A stretch of 64,000 bases of DNA from Faecalibacterium sp. HTF-F (GCF_023347535.1 NZ_CP094473.1:1426001-1490000); one strand, 5' to 3'; counted from the stretch's first letter, positions 25,497-34,140 are shown. Numbers and translations are program-made. The notes: generated from the sequence alone by a model not told the origin.

Positions 25497-25727
25497 ATGC
25501 GTGTAAGAAAGACTTATATCGTGCTCTCGTTCCGCACTACGCTGCAGGCAATGGAATGGGAGAAGCAGTGCCTTGCAGCAGGCGTTCCGGGCAGACTGAT
25601 CCCACTGCCGCACGAAATATCTGCGGGCTGCGGTCTTGCATGGCGGATGCTGCCGGAAGAGTTTGAGCAATGGCAGCACAGGCTGGATGCAGCCGGGTAT
25701 GACCGTGCAGCAGCGGTGGAACAATAA
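25497..25727 (+). CDS. Putative Se/S carrier protein (DUF3343)
   Basis: A 76-residue protein matching the DUF3343 pattern: a basic beta-strand start (RKTYIVLSF), a helix with EWEKQCLAAG, a PLPHEISAGCGLAWR motif holding the conserved cysteine (Cys48), and a closing helix. The family name Se/S carrier reflects its linkage to selenium genes. ATG at 25497 is used since AGGAG ends at 25490 and it directly follows the desulfurase stop. It would be the small acceptor that relays selenium from the desulfurase; this is inferred from context. Confidence 0.8.
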   Translation: MRVRKTYIVLSFRTTLQAMEWEKQCLAAGVPGRLIPLPHEISAGCGLAWRMLPEEFEQWQHRLDAAGYDRAAAVEQ

Positions 25728-25749
25728 GAGCAAAACAGGAGAATAACAC

Positions 25750-26805
25750 ATGAGCAAAACACCGCTTTATAAGATGCTTCAGGACGTTCCGTCCTCAGGC
25801 GGCTGGACACTGGCGACCCTGCTGGACGGCAGCGTTTCCGGCAGTCAGCTGCTTTTGCAGGCGGGTAAACCGGTATGGCAGGCAGGCCCGGCTGACTTTA
25901 TGCGCAGAGATCTGTCCGGATTGCAGAGCTGCACCGCCACGGGTGTACAGCTGATCGAGGGACAGCATGTATTTGTGGAGCGCTTTGGTGCAGTGCCTCA
26001 GCTGGTCGTCTGCGGCGGTGGTCATGTGGCAGCTGCAACGGTACGGCTTGCCAAGCTGCTGGGGCTGCCGGTCCTTGCGATAGACGACCGCGAAGAATAC
26101 GCACAGCAGCTGCGGGATGCCGGAGCCGATATTGTGCTCTGCCTGCCGTTTGAACAGGCGTTGAAGCAGGTGCCCGGCAGCGCGGAAACTTATTTTATTG
26201 TCGTTACACGCGCACATGCTTTTGACGTGATCTGCCTTGAGCAGATCCTGCGAAAGCCTGCGGCCTATGTTGGGATGATGGGCAGCCGGGGACGTTCTGC
26301 ACTGGTGCGCCGTCAGCTGCTGGAAAAGGGGCTTGAGGAAAAGCGGGTGGAAGCCTTGTATGCGCCCATTGGGCTGTCCATCGGGTCTCAGACGGCAGAG
26401 GAGATCGCACTGTCTATTCTGGCACAAGTCGTTTCGATCAAGAACGCCCGCTCACAGACCGAGGGATTTTCTTCGGCCATTCTGGATGCAATGGCTCAGG
26501 CAGACCACACGGGGCAGCGTGCTGTGCTGGCGGTGATCACGGCACGGCATGGTTCCACTCCCAGAGAAGCGGGGGCAAAAATGCTGGTCCTTGCGGACGG
26601 CACGGTCGTTGGCAGCGTGGGCGGCGGTATTATGGAGCACCGCACGATTCTGGCTGCGCAGGAAATGCTGGCGGGAAATGCTCCGGCACAGCAGCTGATG
26701 CATTTTTCGGCAGATGGAAAAGACGAAGACGCTGCAGCCGCTGCCTGCGGCGGTTCGATGGAAATTTGGTTGGCCATTCTGCAGGCAGGAGAGGAGCTCA
26801 AATGA
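25750..26805 (+). CDS. xdhC: XdhC-family molybdenum hydroxylase maturation factor
   Basis: A 351-residue protein. XdhC proteins bind the molybdenum cofactor, promote its sulfuration and insert it into the catalytic subunit. Here the Rossmann domain comes first (about 84-220, starting PQLVVCGGGHVAAATVRLA), and the XdhC/CoxI domain lies at the C-terminus (about 255-345, with HGSTPREAGAKM and SVGGGIMEH). The first ~80 residues look like a degenerate copy of the latter. The classical order is the reverse. In this operon the ligand loaded may be selenium. Followed by a coupled yqeB. Confidence 0.85.
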   Translation: MSKTPLYKMLQDVPSSGGWTLATLLDGSVSGSQLLLQAGKPVWQAGPADFMRRDLSGLQSCTATGVQLIEGQHVFVERFGAVPQLVVCGGGHVAAATVRLAKLLGLPVLAIDDREEYAQQLRDAGADIVLCLPFEQALKQVPGSAETYFIVVTRAHAFDVICLEQILRKPAAYVGMMGSRGRSALVRRQLLEKGLEEKRVEALYAPIGLSIGSQTAEEIALSILAQVVSIKNARSQTEGFSSAILDAMAQADHTGQRAVLAVITARHGSTPREAGAKMLVLADGTVVGSVGGGIMEHRTILAAQEMLAGNAPAQQLMHFSADGKDEDAAAAACGGSMEIWLAILQAGEELK

Positions 26806-27617
26806 AACAGGATGCATTGATCCTTGTGCGCGGCGGCGGCGATCTTGCCACTGGTACGATCCACCGCTTGTGGTCTGCCGGTCTGCGTGTCCTTGTACTG
26901 GAAGCAGAGCACCCGGCGGCGATCCGGCGGCAGGTCTCGCTGTGTGAGGCAGTCTATGAAGGTGAAGCAACCGTGGAAGGTCTGCGTGCTGTGCGCATTG
27001 AAGCGCTGGCGCAGGCAGAAGAGGTCTGGAACCAGAATGCGGTTCCTGTTTTAGTAGACCCGAAAGGCGAGAGTATCGCACAGGCAAGACCGGATGTTCT
27101 GGTGGATGCAATCCTTGCAAAGAAAAATCTCGGCACTGCCCGGGATATGGCACCACTTACCATTGCGCTTGGCCCGGGCTTCACTGCCGGGCAGGATGTG
27201 GATGCAGTGGTGGAAACAAAACGAGGCCATCGGCTGGGACGTATCATCTGGGAGGGTTCAGCCATTGCCAACACCGGCATCCCGGGGATCATCGGAGGCT
27301 ATGGCAAAGAGCGCGTGATCCATGCCGCTGCAGCGGGTGTGTTTGAGGATGTACGCAGGATCGGCGATATTGTAGCAGAAGGAGAGACCATCGCTCAGAT
27401 CAGAACGGCAGATGGAACCATCACTCCTGTGACCACACAGATCACAGGCATTCTTCGCGGACTGCTGCGCAGCGGCTACCCGGTAACGCCCGGCTTCAAA
27501 GTAGCAGACGTAGACCCGCGCAAAGAGGAACTCTCTAATTGCTTTTTGATCTCAGATAAAGCTCGCTGCATTGCGGGCAGCGTGCTGGAACTGGTTTGTG
27601 CCCAGCTGTGGAAATAA
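26802..27617 (+). CDS. yqeB: YqeB, selenium-dependent molybdenum hydroxylase maturation protein
   Basis: A 271-residue protein of the YqeB (EF2563-like) family. The N-terminus has LVRGGGDLATGTIHRL (about 8-23), a dinucleotide-type glycine loop, and later segments LGPGFTAGQDVDAVVETKRGH and TPVTTQITGILRGLLRSG are typical of the family. Its role in maturing selenium-dependent hydroxylases is known only from genomic co-occurrence. ATG at 26802 overlaps the xdhC stop, with GAGAGGAG upstream. It is the last gene of the operon, before a long-stem terminator. Confidence 0.87.
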   Translation: MKQDALILVRGGGDLATGTIHRLWSAGLRVLVLEAEHPAAIRRQVSLCEAVYEGEATVEGLRAVRIEALAQAEEVWNQNAVPVLVDPKGESIAQARPDVLVDAILAKKNLGTARDMAPLTIALGPGFTAGQDVDAVVETKRGHRLGRIIWEGSAIANTGIPGIIGGYGKERVIHAAAAGVFEDVRRIGDIVAEGETIAQIRTADGTITPVTTQITGILRGLLRSGYPVTPGFKVADVDPRKEELSNCFLISDKARCIAGSVLELVCAQLWK

Positions 27618-27626
27618 CTGAAAAGC

Positions 27627-27681
27627 GAAAAACCTCCGCTTCCCGGCGGTGTCACCAGCAGGGAAGCAGAGGCTTTTCTTT
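27627..27681 (+). terminator. Terminator of the selenium-molybdenum operon
   Basis: CCTCCGCTTCCC (27633-27644) pairs with GGGAAGCAGAGG (27661-27672) with one mismatch, flanked by A-rich and T-rich tracts (CTTTTCTTTG). Confidence 0.85.
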
Positions 27682-27711
27682 GTTTACAGACGCTATCAGA
27701 AATTCCGAAAT

Positions 27712-27906
27712 TCAATTGCGATAACAGCGATCCTGACCGACCAGCCAGTCCTCGCACAGGCGCTGCGCTTCTTCCAGACTGCGGCTTTCACAATCAAAGA
27801 AAGCACCGCGCATCGAGCAGTAAGAATAATGGACACGGGGAGCACCATTGGCATCCTTAAAGCGTTCACAGCGTTCCTGTCCGGGCATCAGAAAAAGTTG
27901 TTCCAT
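27712..27906 (-). CDS. Small cysteine-rich hypothetical protein
   Basis: A 64-residue leftward gene starting at an ATG with AAAGGAG eight bases upstream. Five cysteines (C13, C30, C39, C51, C62) are spread along it, and LEEAQRLCEDWL suggests a C-terminal helix. The pattern GQERCERF, then HYSYC, GAFFDC and LEEAQRLCEDWL loosely recalls the small DUF3873-type proteins, but I am not certain. It is not overlapped by any other plausible gene, has a -10 element upstream and faces the selenium operon terminator. No function is proposed. Confidence 0.55.
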   Translation of the reverse strand: MEQLFLMPGQERCERFKDANGAPRVHYSYCSMRGAFFDCESRSLEEAQRLCEDWLVGQDRCYRN

Positions 27907-27957
27907 AGTCCATTCTCCTTTTTTGCAACGATCAGCGGTAAGCACACAACGTTTGCT

Positions 27958-27963
27958 ATTGTA
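27958..27963 (-). promoter_or_regulatory. Candidate -10 for the small cysteine-rich gene
   Basis: Minus-strand TACAAT, about 52 bases upstream of the start codon. The -35 region (TGGCAT-like) is weak. Confidence 0.4.
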
Positions 27964-28231
27964 GCACGGCAGGAGAGAATATGCCATTGCCGTTTTGCCC
28001 AAAGATTCGCTGCTTTTTTCTCCCGGATGTCACTTGACAACGTAGGAACGCAGTTTGCCGACACACGGACCACCAACTGCATATCCGTGCGGCCGGCGGT
28101 TACTGTTTTGGGCTGCAAATAAAGAGAACCGGCACATCATCTGGCTGTGCTGCGAGAGGCTCCATGGAAAAACGCTGGATACAATAAAAATATTTTGTGC
28201 AATTTTCATAGTTTTCTAAATGATGTTTTGG
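27964..28231. other. Intergenic stretch without recognised features
   Basis: Between the small leftward gene's promoter and the phoH promoter I see no gene with a ribosome site, no conserved RNA motif and no clear repeat. Confidence 0.6.
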
Positions 28232-28240
28232 TGGTACAAT
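28232..28240 (+). promoter_or_regulatory. Extended -10 promoter of the phoH operon
   Basis: TGG directly before TACAAT (28235-28240) forms an extended -10. The region 17 bases upstream (TTTTCT) is a poor -35, as is common for extended -10 promoters. Confidence 0.55.
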
Positions 28241-28275
28241 AGAAGCATTAAAATAGGTCTTTTCAGGAGGAGCAC

Positions 28276-29235
28276 ATGGCAGAAAAGAACATTGAACTGG
28301 ATAGCGTAGAGGTGGCTGCGGCGGTCTTTGGCAATTGTGACCGCAACATCCGTCTGCTGGAACACGAATTTTCGGTTACGGCGGTCTGCCGAGGCACGCA
28401 GCTGCGGCTCTCGGGCGAGCCTGCCAACGTTGCTGCTGCGAACCGTGCCGTGGAAGGAATGCTGCTTCTGATGGAAAACCATACGCCGCTGGAGGACCAG
28501 ACGGTGCGTTACTGCATCAGTCTGGCTCACGACGGTGCGGAAAAGCGGGTCAAGGAACTGACCGAGGACTTTGTAACGGTGACGGTCAAGGGCCGTCCTA
28601 TCCGGCCTAAGACCTTGGGACAGAAGGAATACCTGAATGCGATCCGCAGCAATGCCATCACCTTTGGCGTTGGCCCGGCGGGCACAGGCAAGACCTATCT
28701 GGCTGTGGCCATGGCAGTGAAAGCGTTCAAGGCCAAGGAAGTATCCCGCATTGTGCTGACCCGCCCTGCAGTGGAAGCTGGCGAAAAGCTGGGCTTCCTG
28801 CCCGGTGACCTGCAGCAGAAGGTAGACCCTTATCTGCGCCCACTGTATGACGGCCTGTTTGATATGCTGGGTGCCGAGACCTATGAGCGTCTTGTGGAAA
28901 AACAGATCATTGAGGTGGCGCCTCTTGCCTATATGCGAGGCCGCACGCTGGACGATTCCTTTATTATTCTGGACGAGGCGCAGAACACCACGCCCGAGCA
29001 GATGAAAATGTTTCTGACCCGCATGGGAGTGGGTTCCAAGGTCGTGGTCACCGGTGATGTGACCCAGATCGACCTGCCGGAGCGAACACGCAGCGGCCTT
29101 GTAGACGCACTGCATGTGCTCAAGAATGTGAACGGCATTGCGCAGTGCTACTTCACGGAAAAGGACGTTGTGCGTCATCGCCTTGTGCAGGAGATCATCA
29201 AGGCCTATGAAAAAGCTGCACACCCTGAAAAATAA
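28276..29235 (+). CDS. phoH: PhoH-family ATPase
   Basis: A 319-residue protein with an N-terminal KH-like region (1-110) and a PhoH ATPase core. Walker A is GPAGTGKT at 133-140, and FIILDEAQNTTPEQMKMFLTR contains the Walker B. It is the first gene of the phoH-ybeY-era block conserved in Firmicutes, linked to RNA processing and ribosome maturation. AGGAGG precedes the ATG. The exact reaction of PhoH is not settled; an ATP-driven RNA helicase or nuclease activity is suspected from related proteins. Confidence 0.93.
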   Translation: MAEKNIELDSVEVAAAVFGNCDRNIRLLEHEFSVTAVCRGTQLRLSGEPANVAAANRAVEGMLLLMENHTPLEDQTVRYCISLAHDGAEKRVKELTEDFVTVTVKGRPIRPKTLGQKEYLNAIRSNAITFGVGPAGTGKTYLAVAMAVKAFKAKEVSRIVLTRPAVEAGEKLGFLPGDLQQKVDPYLRPLYDGLFDMLGAETYERLVEKQIIEVAPLAYMRGRTLDDSFIILDEAQNTTPEQMKMFLTRMGVGSKVVVTGDVTQIDLPERTRSGLVDALHVLKNVNGIAQCYFTEKDVVRHRLVQEIIKAYEKAAHPEK

Positions 29236-29290
29236 GATCCTCAGAGTTGAGATAAATAATTATCAAAAGCAGAAAGGAGTGGACTGATTT

Positions 29291-29782
29291 ATGTCCAATA
29301 AAGTTTTGATCACCAATTCACAGAAGGCCGTCAAGGTTCCTTCTGGTCTGCGTATCCTTATCCGCCGTGCCTGCAATGCTGTACTGGAATATGAACACTT
29401 TGAAGCACCTGCAGAGATCAGCGTTACCTTTGTGGATAACGCTGCCATTGCAGAGCTGAACAACCAGTACCGCAACAAGCCCATGCCCACTGATGTGCTG
29501 AGTTTCCCTCTGGGGGTGGATGGCAAATACGATGTGGATGAGAACAACGGCTGCAAGATGCTGGGAGATATCGTCATCAGCATGGAGCGTGCACAGGAGC
29601 AGGCCAACCTTTACGGCCATCCGCTGCAGCGTGAGGTGGCTTTCCTGACCGTGCATTCCATGCTGCATCTGCTGGGCTATGACCACGAGAATGGCGGTCT
29701 GGAAGCGATGCATATGCGGGAAAAAGAAGAGGCCGTTCTGCTGCAGCTGGGTCTGCCGCGCACCGTCAGCTATACCGAGTAA
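29291..29782 (+). CDS. ybeY: Endoribonuclease YbeY (rRNA maturation factor)
   Basis: A 163-residue zinc endoribonuclease needed for 16S rRNA 3'-end processing and ribosome quality control. The zinc motif HSMLHLLGYDH places ligands at H122, H126 and H132. Length is normal. It lies 55 bases after phoH in the usual order. The AAAGGAG site is about 12 bases from the ATG, slightly long. A diacylglycerol kinase and cytidine deaminase that often lie between ybeY and era in Bacilli are missing here. Confidence 0.95.
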   Translation: MSNKVLITNSQKAVKVPSGLRILIRRACNAVLEYEHFEAPAEISVTFVDNAAIAELNNQYRNKPMPTDVLSFPLGVDGKYDVDENNGCKMLGDIVISMERAQEQANLYGHPLQREVAFLTVHSMLHLLGYDHENGGLEAMHMREKEEAVLLQLGLPRTVSYTE

Positions 29783-29831
29783 TTCACTTATCACCGTGCG
29801 GCTGCCGCACAAAACAGACAGGAGCTAAATT

Positions 29832-30770
29832 TTGAGTAACGCAACACCCATTCAGGGGCATTATGATACGTCGTCCGTTTTTGTAGCGGTCATTGGCCGT
29901 CCCAATGTAGGCAAATCCAGCCTGACCAACCTTCTGGTCGGCGAAAAGGTGGCGATTGTCACCTCCAAGCCTCAAACCACCCGTACCCGCATCACGGGCG
30001 TCATTACCCGCGGGCCACTGCAGTATGTTCTGCTGGATACGCCCGGTGTGCACAAGGCACGCAACAAACTGGGTAAGCGGATGGACAAGACGGCCAGCGA
30101 CTCCATTGCAGATGTGGACGTTTCCATGATGCTGTTTGAGCCCTATGGCGCATTGAACGAATCCGAAATGGTGCTGGTGGATATGCTGCGCAGCAGTGGT
30201 GGCCCGGCTATTGCCGTCATCAACAAGACGGATCTTGTCAAGGAGCCTGCCGATCTGGAGGCCCGCCGGGAAGAGCTGAAAGCGCTGGGCGTGTTCGATG
30301 ATATCTACACAGTCAGTGTACGGGATAACGACGGCTGCGAGGTGTTGTTCGATGCACTGAGCCGCTATGCCGTGGAGGGCCCACATTACTTTGATGATGA
30401 CGCCTACACCGACATGCCGGAAAAAGAGCTGGTGGCAGAAGTCATTCGTGAGAAGGCACTTCTGTTCATGCGGGATGAGATCCCGCACGGCATCGCCGTT
30501 GTGGTGGAACGTTTCAAAGAGCGCCCGGACACAGACCTGATCGATATTGATGTGAACATTTACTGTGAGCGTGAAAGCCACAAGGGCATGGTTATTGGCA
30601 AGGGCGGTGCAATGCTGAAAAAGATCGCCAGTGCAGCCCGTGCAGACTGCGAGGAGTTTCTTGGCTGCCGGGTCAATCTGCAGTGCTGGGTCAAGGTAAA
30701 GTCAGATTGGCGGGATAACGAGTTCTTGCTGAACAACTTTGGTTTTAAGCAGAACAATAACAATCGCTGA
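29832..30770 (+). CDS. era: GTPase Era
   Basis: A 312-residue GTPase for 30S subunit assembly. G1 is GRPNVGKS at 22-29, G3 is DTPGVH, G4 is NKTD, and a C-terminal KH domain includes GKGGAMLKKI, which binds the 16S 3' end. The start is a TTG at 29832 with AGGAG seven bases upstream; no ATG is available nearby in frame. A TTG start implies moderate translation. It continues the phoH-ybeY operon and is followed by yqzL and recO. Confidence 0.95.
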   Translation: MSNATPIQGHYDTSSVFVAVIGRPNVGKSSLTNLLVGEKVAIVTSKPQTTRTRITGVITRGPLQYVLLDTPGVHKARNKLGKRMDKTASDSIADVDVSMMLFEPYGALNESEMVLVDMLRSSGGPAIAVINKTDLVKEPADLEARREELKALGVFDDIYTVSVRDNDGCEVLFDALSRYAVEGPHYFDDDAYTDMPEKELVAEVIREKALLFMRDEIPHGIAVVVERFKERPDTDLIDIDVNIYCERESHKGMVIGKGGAMLKKIASAARADCEEFLGCRVNLQCWVKVKSDWRDNEFLLNNFGFKQNNNNR

Positions 30771-30856
30771 CACTTTCCAGATCAGGACAGATTTCCCTTG
30801 GATGAAGGAGCAGAATAAAACTGAAACTATCCGCAAAAGGGAAGAGGTGCTGTAAG

Positions 30857-31015
30857 ATGGATGCGCAGACAAGCTGGCAGGCGTTTGCCTGCACGGGCAA
30901 TATCCTTCGCTATCTCGATTATAAGCAAAAGCAGCCGGAAGAAGCCACAGCAGAGGACAGGGAAAATGGAAGCCTTTGTAACCACGGGTCTGGTACTGAA
31001 GGAGACCCGCTATAA
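30857..31015 (+). CDS. yqzL: YqzL-like small protein between era and recO
   Basis: A 52-residue reading frame starting with ATG after AAGAGGTG. Residues 7-22 (W-QAF-CTGNILRYLDY) match the W..F..TG.I..YL.Y pattern of YqzL, a small protein encoded at the same place in Bacillus. The C-terminal part overlaps the first 50 bases of recO in another frame, so its final residues may not be conserved. YqzL has no known function. The call rests on position plus this short motif. Confidence 0.6.
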   Translation: MDAQTSWQAFACTGNILRYLDYKQKQPEEATAEDRENGSLCNHGSGTEGDPL

Positions 31016-31712
31016 GGAATCGGATCGGATCCTGACAATCCTGACGCCGGAGCTGGGCGTGATCTCAGCCTCTGCACAGAGCAGCCTGCGGCTGAAAAGC
31101 AAATTGTTCAGCGCCTGCGGGCTGTTCTGCTATTCAGAGTTTACGCTGGTGCCGGGCCGCAACATGTATACCGTGCGGGAAGCCGAAGTGAAAAACGTCT
31201 TTCACGGCATTTCGGCCAGCATTGAAGGCATGAGCCTTGCGATGTATATGGCTGAAATGGCAATGACTCTTTCGCCCACCGGGCAGGAAGCACAGCGGGA
31301 ACTCCGGCTTTTGTTAAACTGCTTTTATATGGTCAGTGAGAGCAAAACAGACCTACGGGTGGTCAAAGCCGTTTTTGAGCTGCGCACAATGAGTGAATGC
31401 GGCTTTATGCCGCAGATCGTATGCTGCCGTGACTGCGGTGTGTACGATGGAGCCGCCTTTTATCTGGATGTGCAGGAGGGGCATCTGCTTTGTGCGGATT
31501 GTGCCGCAAAGCAGGGTAAGACCTGCAATCTGGATCAGGGTGCTTTGTATGCATTGCGGCATATCTGTCTTGTAGACGACAAAAAAATATTTGCATTTAA
31601 AATATCTGTGGGCAGTCTGGAAAAGCTTGCTGCGGTGGCAGAGCGGTATGCTCTGGTCCATCTGGATAAGCCCTTGAAAAGCTATGACTTTTTAAAATCA
31701 CTGTTGCCCTGA
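30966..31712 (+). CDS. recO: DNA repair protein RecO
   Basis: A 248-residue RecF-pathway protein that loads RecA and anneals single strands. The OB-fold N-terminus contains TTGLVLKETRYKESDRILTI, and a four-cysteine zinc motif appears as CCRDCG followed by CADC. ATG at 30966 is chosen because it gives the standard N-terminus; the open frame further upstream overlaps the yqzL gene. mutS2 follows after 16 bases. All features are typical. Confidence 0.92.
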   Translation: MEAFVTTGLVLKETRYKESDRILTILTPELGVISASAQSSLRLKSKLFSACGLFCYSEFTLVPGRNMYTVREAEVKNVFHGISASIEGMSLAMYMAEMAMTLSPTGQEAQRELRLLLNCFYMVSESKTDLRVVKAVFELRTMSECGFMPQIVCCRDCGVYDGAAFYLDVQEGHLLCADCAAKQGKTCNLDQGALYALRHICLVDDKKIFAFKISVGSLEKLAAVAERYALVHLDKPLKSYDFLKSLLP

Positions 31713-31728
31713 ACATAAAGGAAACCCT

Positions 31729-34140
31729 ATGGAAACAAGTTACTTAAAAACACTGGAACTGGATAAGATCATCGCCCGTGCAGCAGAAGGCTGTGTGTGC
31801 AAGGAAGCACATGAGATGCTGCTTGCCCTTCAGCCGCAGTGCGACCCAGACGAAGTGCGCTATGCGCTGGAGCAGACCGACGCGATCAATACCCTGCTGA
31901 TCAAGAATGGCTCGCCTCGTTTTGGCGGTGTAGAAAATGTCAGCCAGCTGGCGGCACGCGCGGTCAAGGGCGGTGTGCTCTCAATGGGTGAGCTGCTGAT
32001 GGTAGCCGGTGCGCTGCGCAATTTTCAGAATCTTTCAAGCTGGTATGGAGCATCGGAGCACGATGCTCTGCCGACAGATGATCTGTTCTATGCACTGGCA
32101 CCGCAGCCAAGTCTGGAACAGCAGATCTCCAGCGCCATTTTGGCACCGGATGCCATGGCAGACACGGCTTCCCATACGCTGAATGACCTGCGCAAGAAGA
32201 TCCGCGCCACCGAAAACAGCATCCGAGACCGCTTGGAAAGCATGGTGCGCAACATGGACACCTCCAAATACCTGCAGGAGAGTGTGGTATCCATGCGCAA
32301 CGGCCGGTATGTTGTGCCGGTCAAGAGTGAATATCGCGGCGAAGTGAGCGGCATTATCCACGACGTATCCTCCACTGGAGCCACGGTTTTTGTGGAGCCG
32401 CAGGCCGTTGTGGAAGCAAATGCCCGCATTTTGCAGTATCGCGCACAGGAAGCCCAGGAGATCGAACGCATATTGGTGGCGTTTACTGCACAGGTGGCCG
32501 CCATCGAACCGCAGTTCCAGTACAGCTATAAGGCCATGCTGGAAATTGACATTCTGCTGGCAAAAGCGCGTCTGGCGCTGGATCTCAAGGCCTTTAAGCC
32601 TGCTGTGCGTACAGACAATTCTTTCTCTCTGATCCGTGCGCGGCATCCGCTGATCGATCCTAAAAAGTGCGTGCCGGTAGATATTGCATTGGGCAGGGAA
32701 TACGATTCGCTTATTATCACCGGCCCGAACACCGGCGGCAAGACCGTCACCTTGAAAACCGCCGGTCTGCTGTGCGCTATGGCGCAGTGCGGCTTTTTGA
32801 TCCCGGCTGATGAGCGCAGCGAGATCTGCGTATTTGACGAATTTCTGGTAGACATCGGCGACGAGCAGAGCATTGAGCAGAGCCTTTCCACCTTCTCCGG
32901 CCACATGAAAAAGATCACCGGAATCTTGGAGCTTGCCATGCCGCATACGCTGGTGCTGCTGGACGAGTTGGGTGCCGGCACCGACCCCGCTGAGGGCGCT
33001 GCATTGGCTGTTGCCATTATTGAGGAACTGCGCCGCCGCGGCGTTTTGCTGATGGCCACCACCCATTACGCAGAGCTCAAGGTGTTTGCACTGGAAACAA
33101 AAGGCGTGGTCAATGCCAGCTGTGAGTTCGATCTGGAAACACTGCGCCCCACCTACAAACTGAGTGTCGGCGTACCGGGCAAATCCAATGCATTCCTCAT
33201 CAGTGAAAAACTTGGCATCCCGGAGCGTGTCATTGAAGCGGCGCAGCAGCACCTGTCCGCAGAGGATAAGCGGCTGGATGCTGTTCTGGGGCAGCTGGAC
33301 GATTTGAAATTACAGCTGAAGGAAAGCCAGAACGAGGTGGAAGAGCTGAAAAATGAGGCCTCGCATCAGCTGGAAGCTGCCCAGAAAAAACGTGATGAGC
33401 TGATCCAGCAAGGCGAAAATGAGCTGGAAGCCGCCCGTGCCAAGGCCCGCGCACTGGCTCAGCAGGTGGAAAGTCAGGCCTACGCTCTGACCGATGAGCT
33501 GCGCCAGCTGCAGAAAGATGAACGCATGAGCACCCAGCAGAAGGCACAGCGTGCACGTGAGATTGCAAAGAAAGAATCCGAAAAACTCTTTATCGGCACA
33601 GAAGTGGTGCACAATCCCGTCAAGGAGTTTGTGCCGCTGAAAGAGGTCAAAGTAGGGCAGGAGGTCTGCATTGCAGAGCTGAACCAGCTGGCCACCGTGC
33701 TGGCTCTGCCAGATAAAAACGGTGATGTGCTGGTGCGTGCCGGTATCATCAAGACCAAGGTTCCGCTCAAGGGATTGAAGCAGCCAGAAAAACTGGTCAA
33801 GGAAACGAAACCGCAGACCAAGGCGCAGCAGCGCTACTCCCGCCTGACCGGTGATGCCAACCGTCCAAACGGCAGGGTAGAGCGTGTGCAGCGTTCTGCT
33901 AAAATGGAATGCAATCTGCTCGGTCTGACCGTGGACGAAGCGTTGCCGGAGGTGGATTCCTTTATTGACCGTGCGATTCTGAACGGGCAGACGGTGGTCT
34001 ACCTGATCCACGGCAATGGAACCGGTGCGTTGCGCACAGCCATTCATAAGCATCTGCGCGGAAACCGCATGGTCAAAAGTTTTCGTCTGGGCCGCTACGG
34101 CGAAGGTGAAAGCGGCGTGACCGTGGTAGAACTGAAATAA
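31729..34140 (+). CDS. mutS2: MutS2 (endonuclease MutS2 / ribosome rescue factor)
   Basis: An 803-residue MutS-family ATPase. Core and clamp regions cover about 1-300. The ATPase has Walker A GPNTGGKT at 332-339 and LVLLDELGAGTDPAEG. A long coiled-coil (about 520-620, rich in Glu, Gln, Lys and Ala) and a C-terminal Smr domain with HGNGTGALR follow. MutS2 lacks the mismatch-recognition domain; relatives suppress recombination or split collided ribosomes. It is the last gene of the phoH operon, ended by a terminator. Confidence 0.95.
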   Translation: METSYLKTLELDKIIARAAEGCVCKEAHEMLLALQPQCDPDEVRYALEQTDAINTLLIKNGSPRFGGVENVSQLAARAVKGGVLSMGELLMVAGALRNFQNLSSWYGASEHDALPTDDLFYALAPQPSLEQQISSAILAPDAMADTASHTLNDLRKKIRATENSIRDRLESMVRNMDTSKYLQESVVSMRNGRYVVPVKSEYRGEVSGIIHDVSSTGATVFVEPQAVVEANARILQYRAQEAQEIERILVAFTAQVAAIEPQFQYSYKAMLEIDILLAKARLALDLKAFKPAVRTDNSFSLIRARHPLIDPKKCVPVDIALGREYDSLIITGPNTGGKTVTLKTAGLLCAMAQCGFLIPADERSEICVFDEFLVDIGDEQSIEQSLSTFSGHMKKITGILELAMPHTLVLLDELGAGTDPAEGAALAVAIIEELRRRGVLLMATTHYAELKVFALETKGVVNASCEFDLETLRPTYKLSVGVPGKSNAFLISEKLGIPERVIEAAQQHLSAEDKRLDAVLGQLDDLKLQLKESQNEVEELKNEASHQLEAAQKKRDELIQQGENELEAARAKARALAQQVESQAYALTDELRQLQKDERMSTQQKAQRAREIAKKESEKLFIGTEVVHNPVKEFVPLKEVKVGQEVCIAELNQLATVLALPDKNGDVLVRAGIIKTKVPLKGLKQPEKLVKETKPQTKAQQRYSRLTGDANRPNGRVERVQRSAKMECNLLGLTVDEALPEVDSFIDRAILNGQTVVYLIHGNGTGALRTAIHKHLRGNRMVKSFRLGRYGEGESGVTVVELK

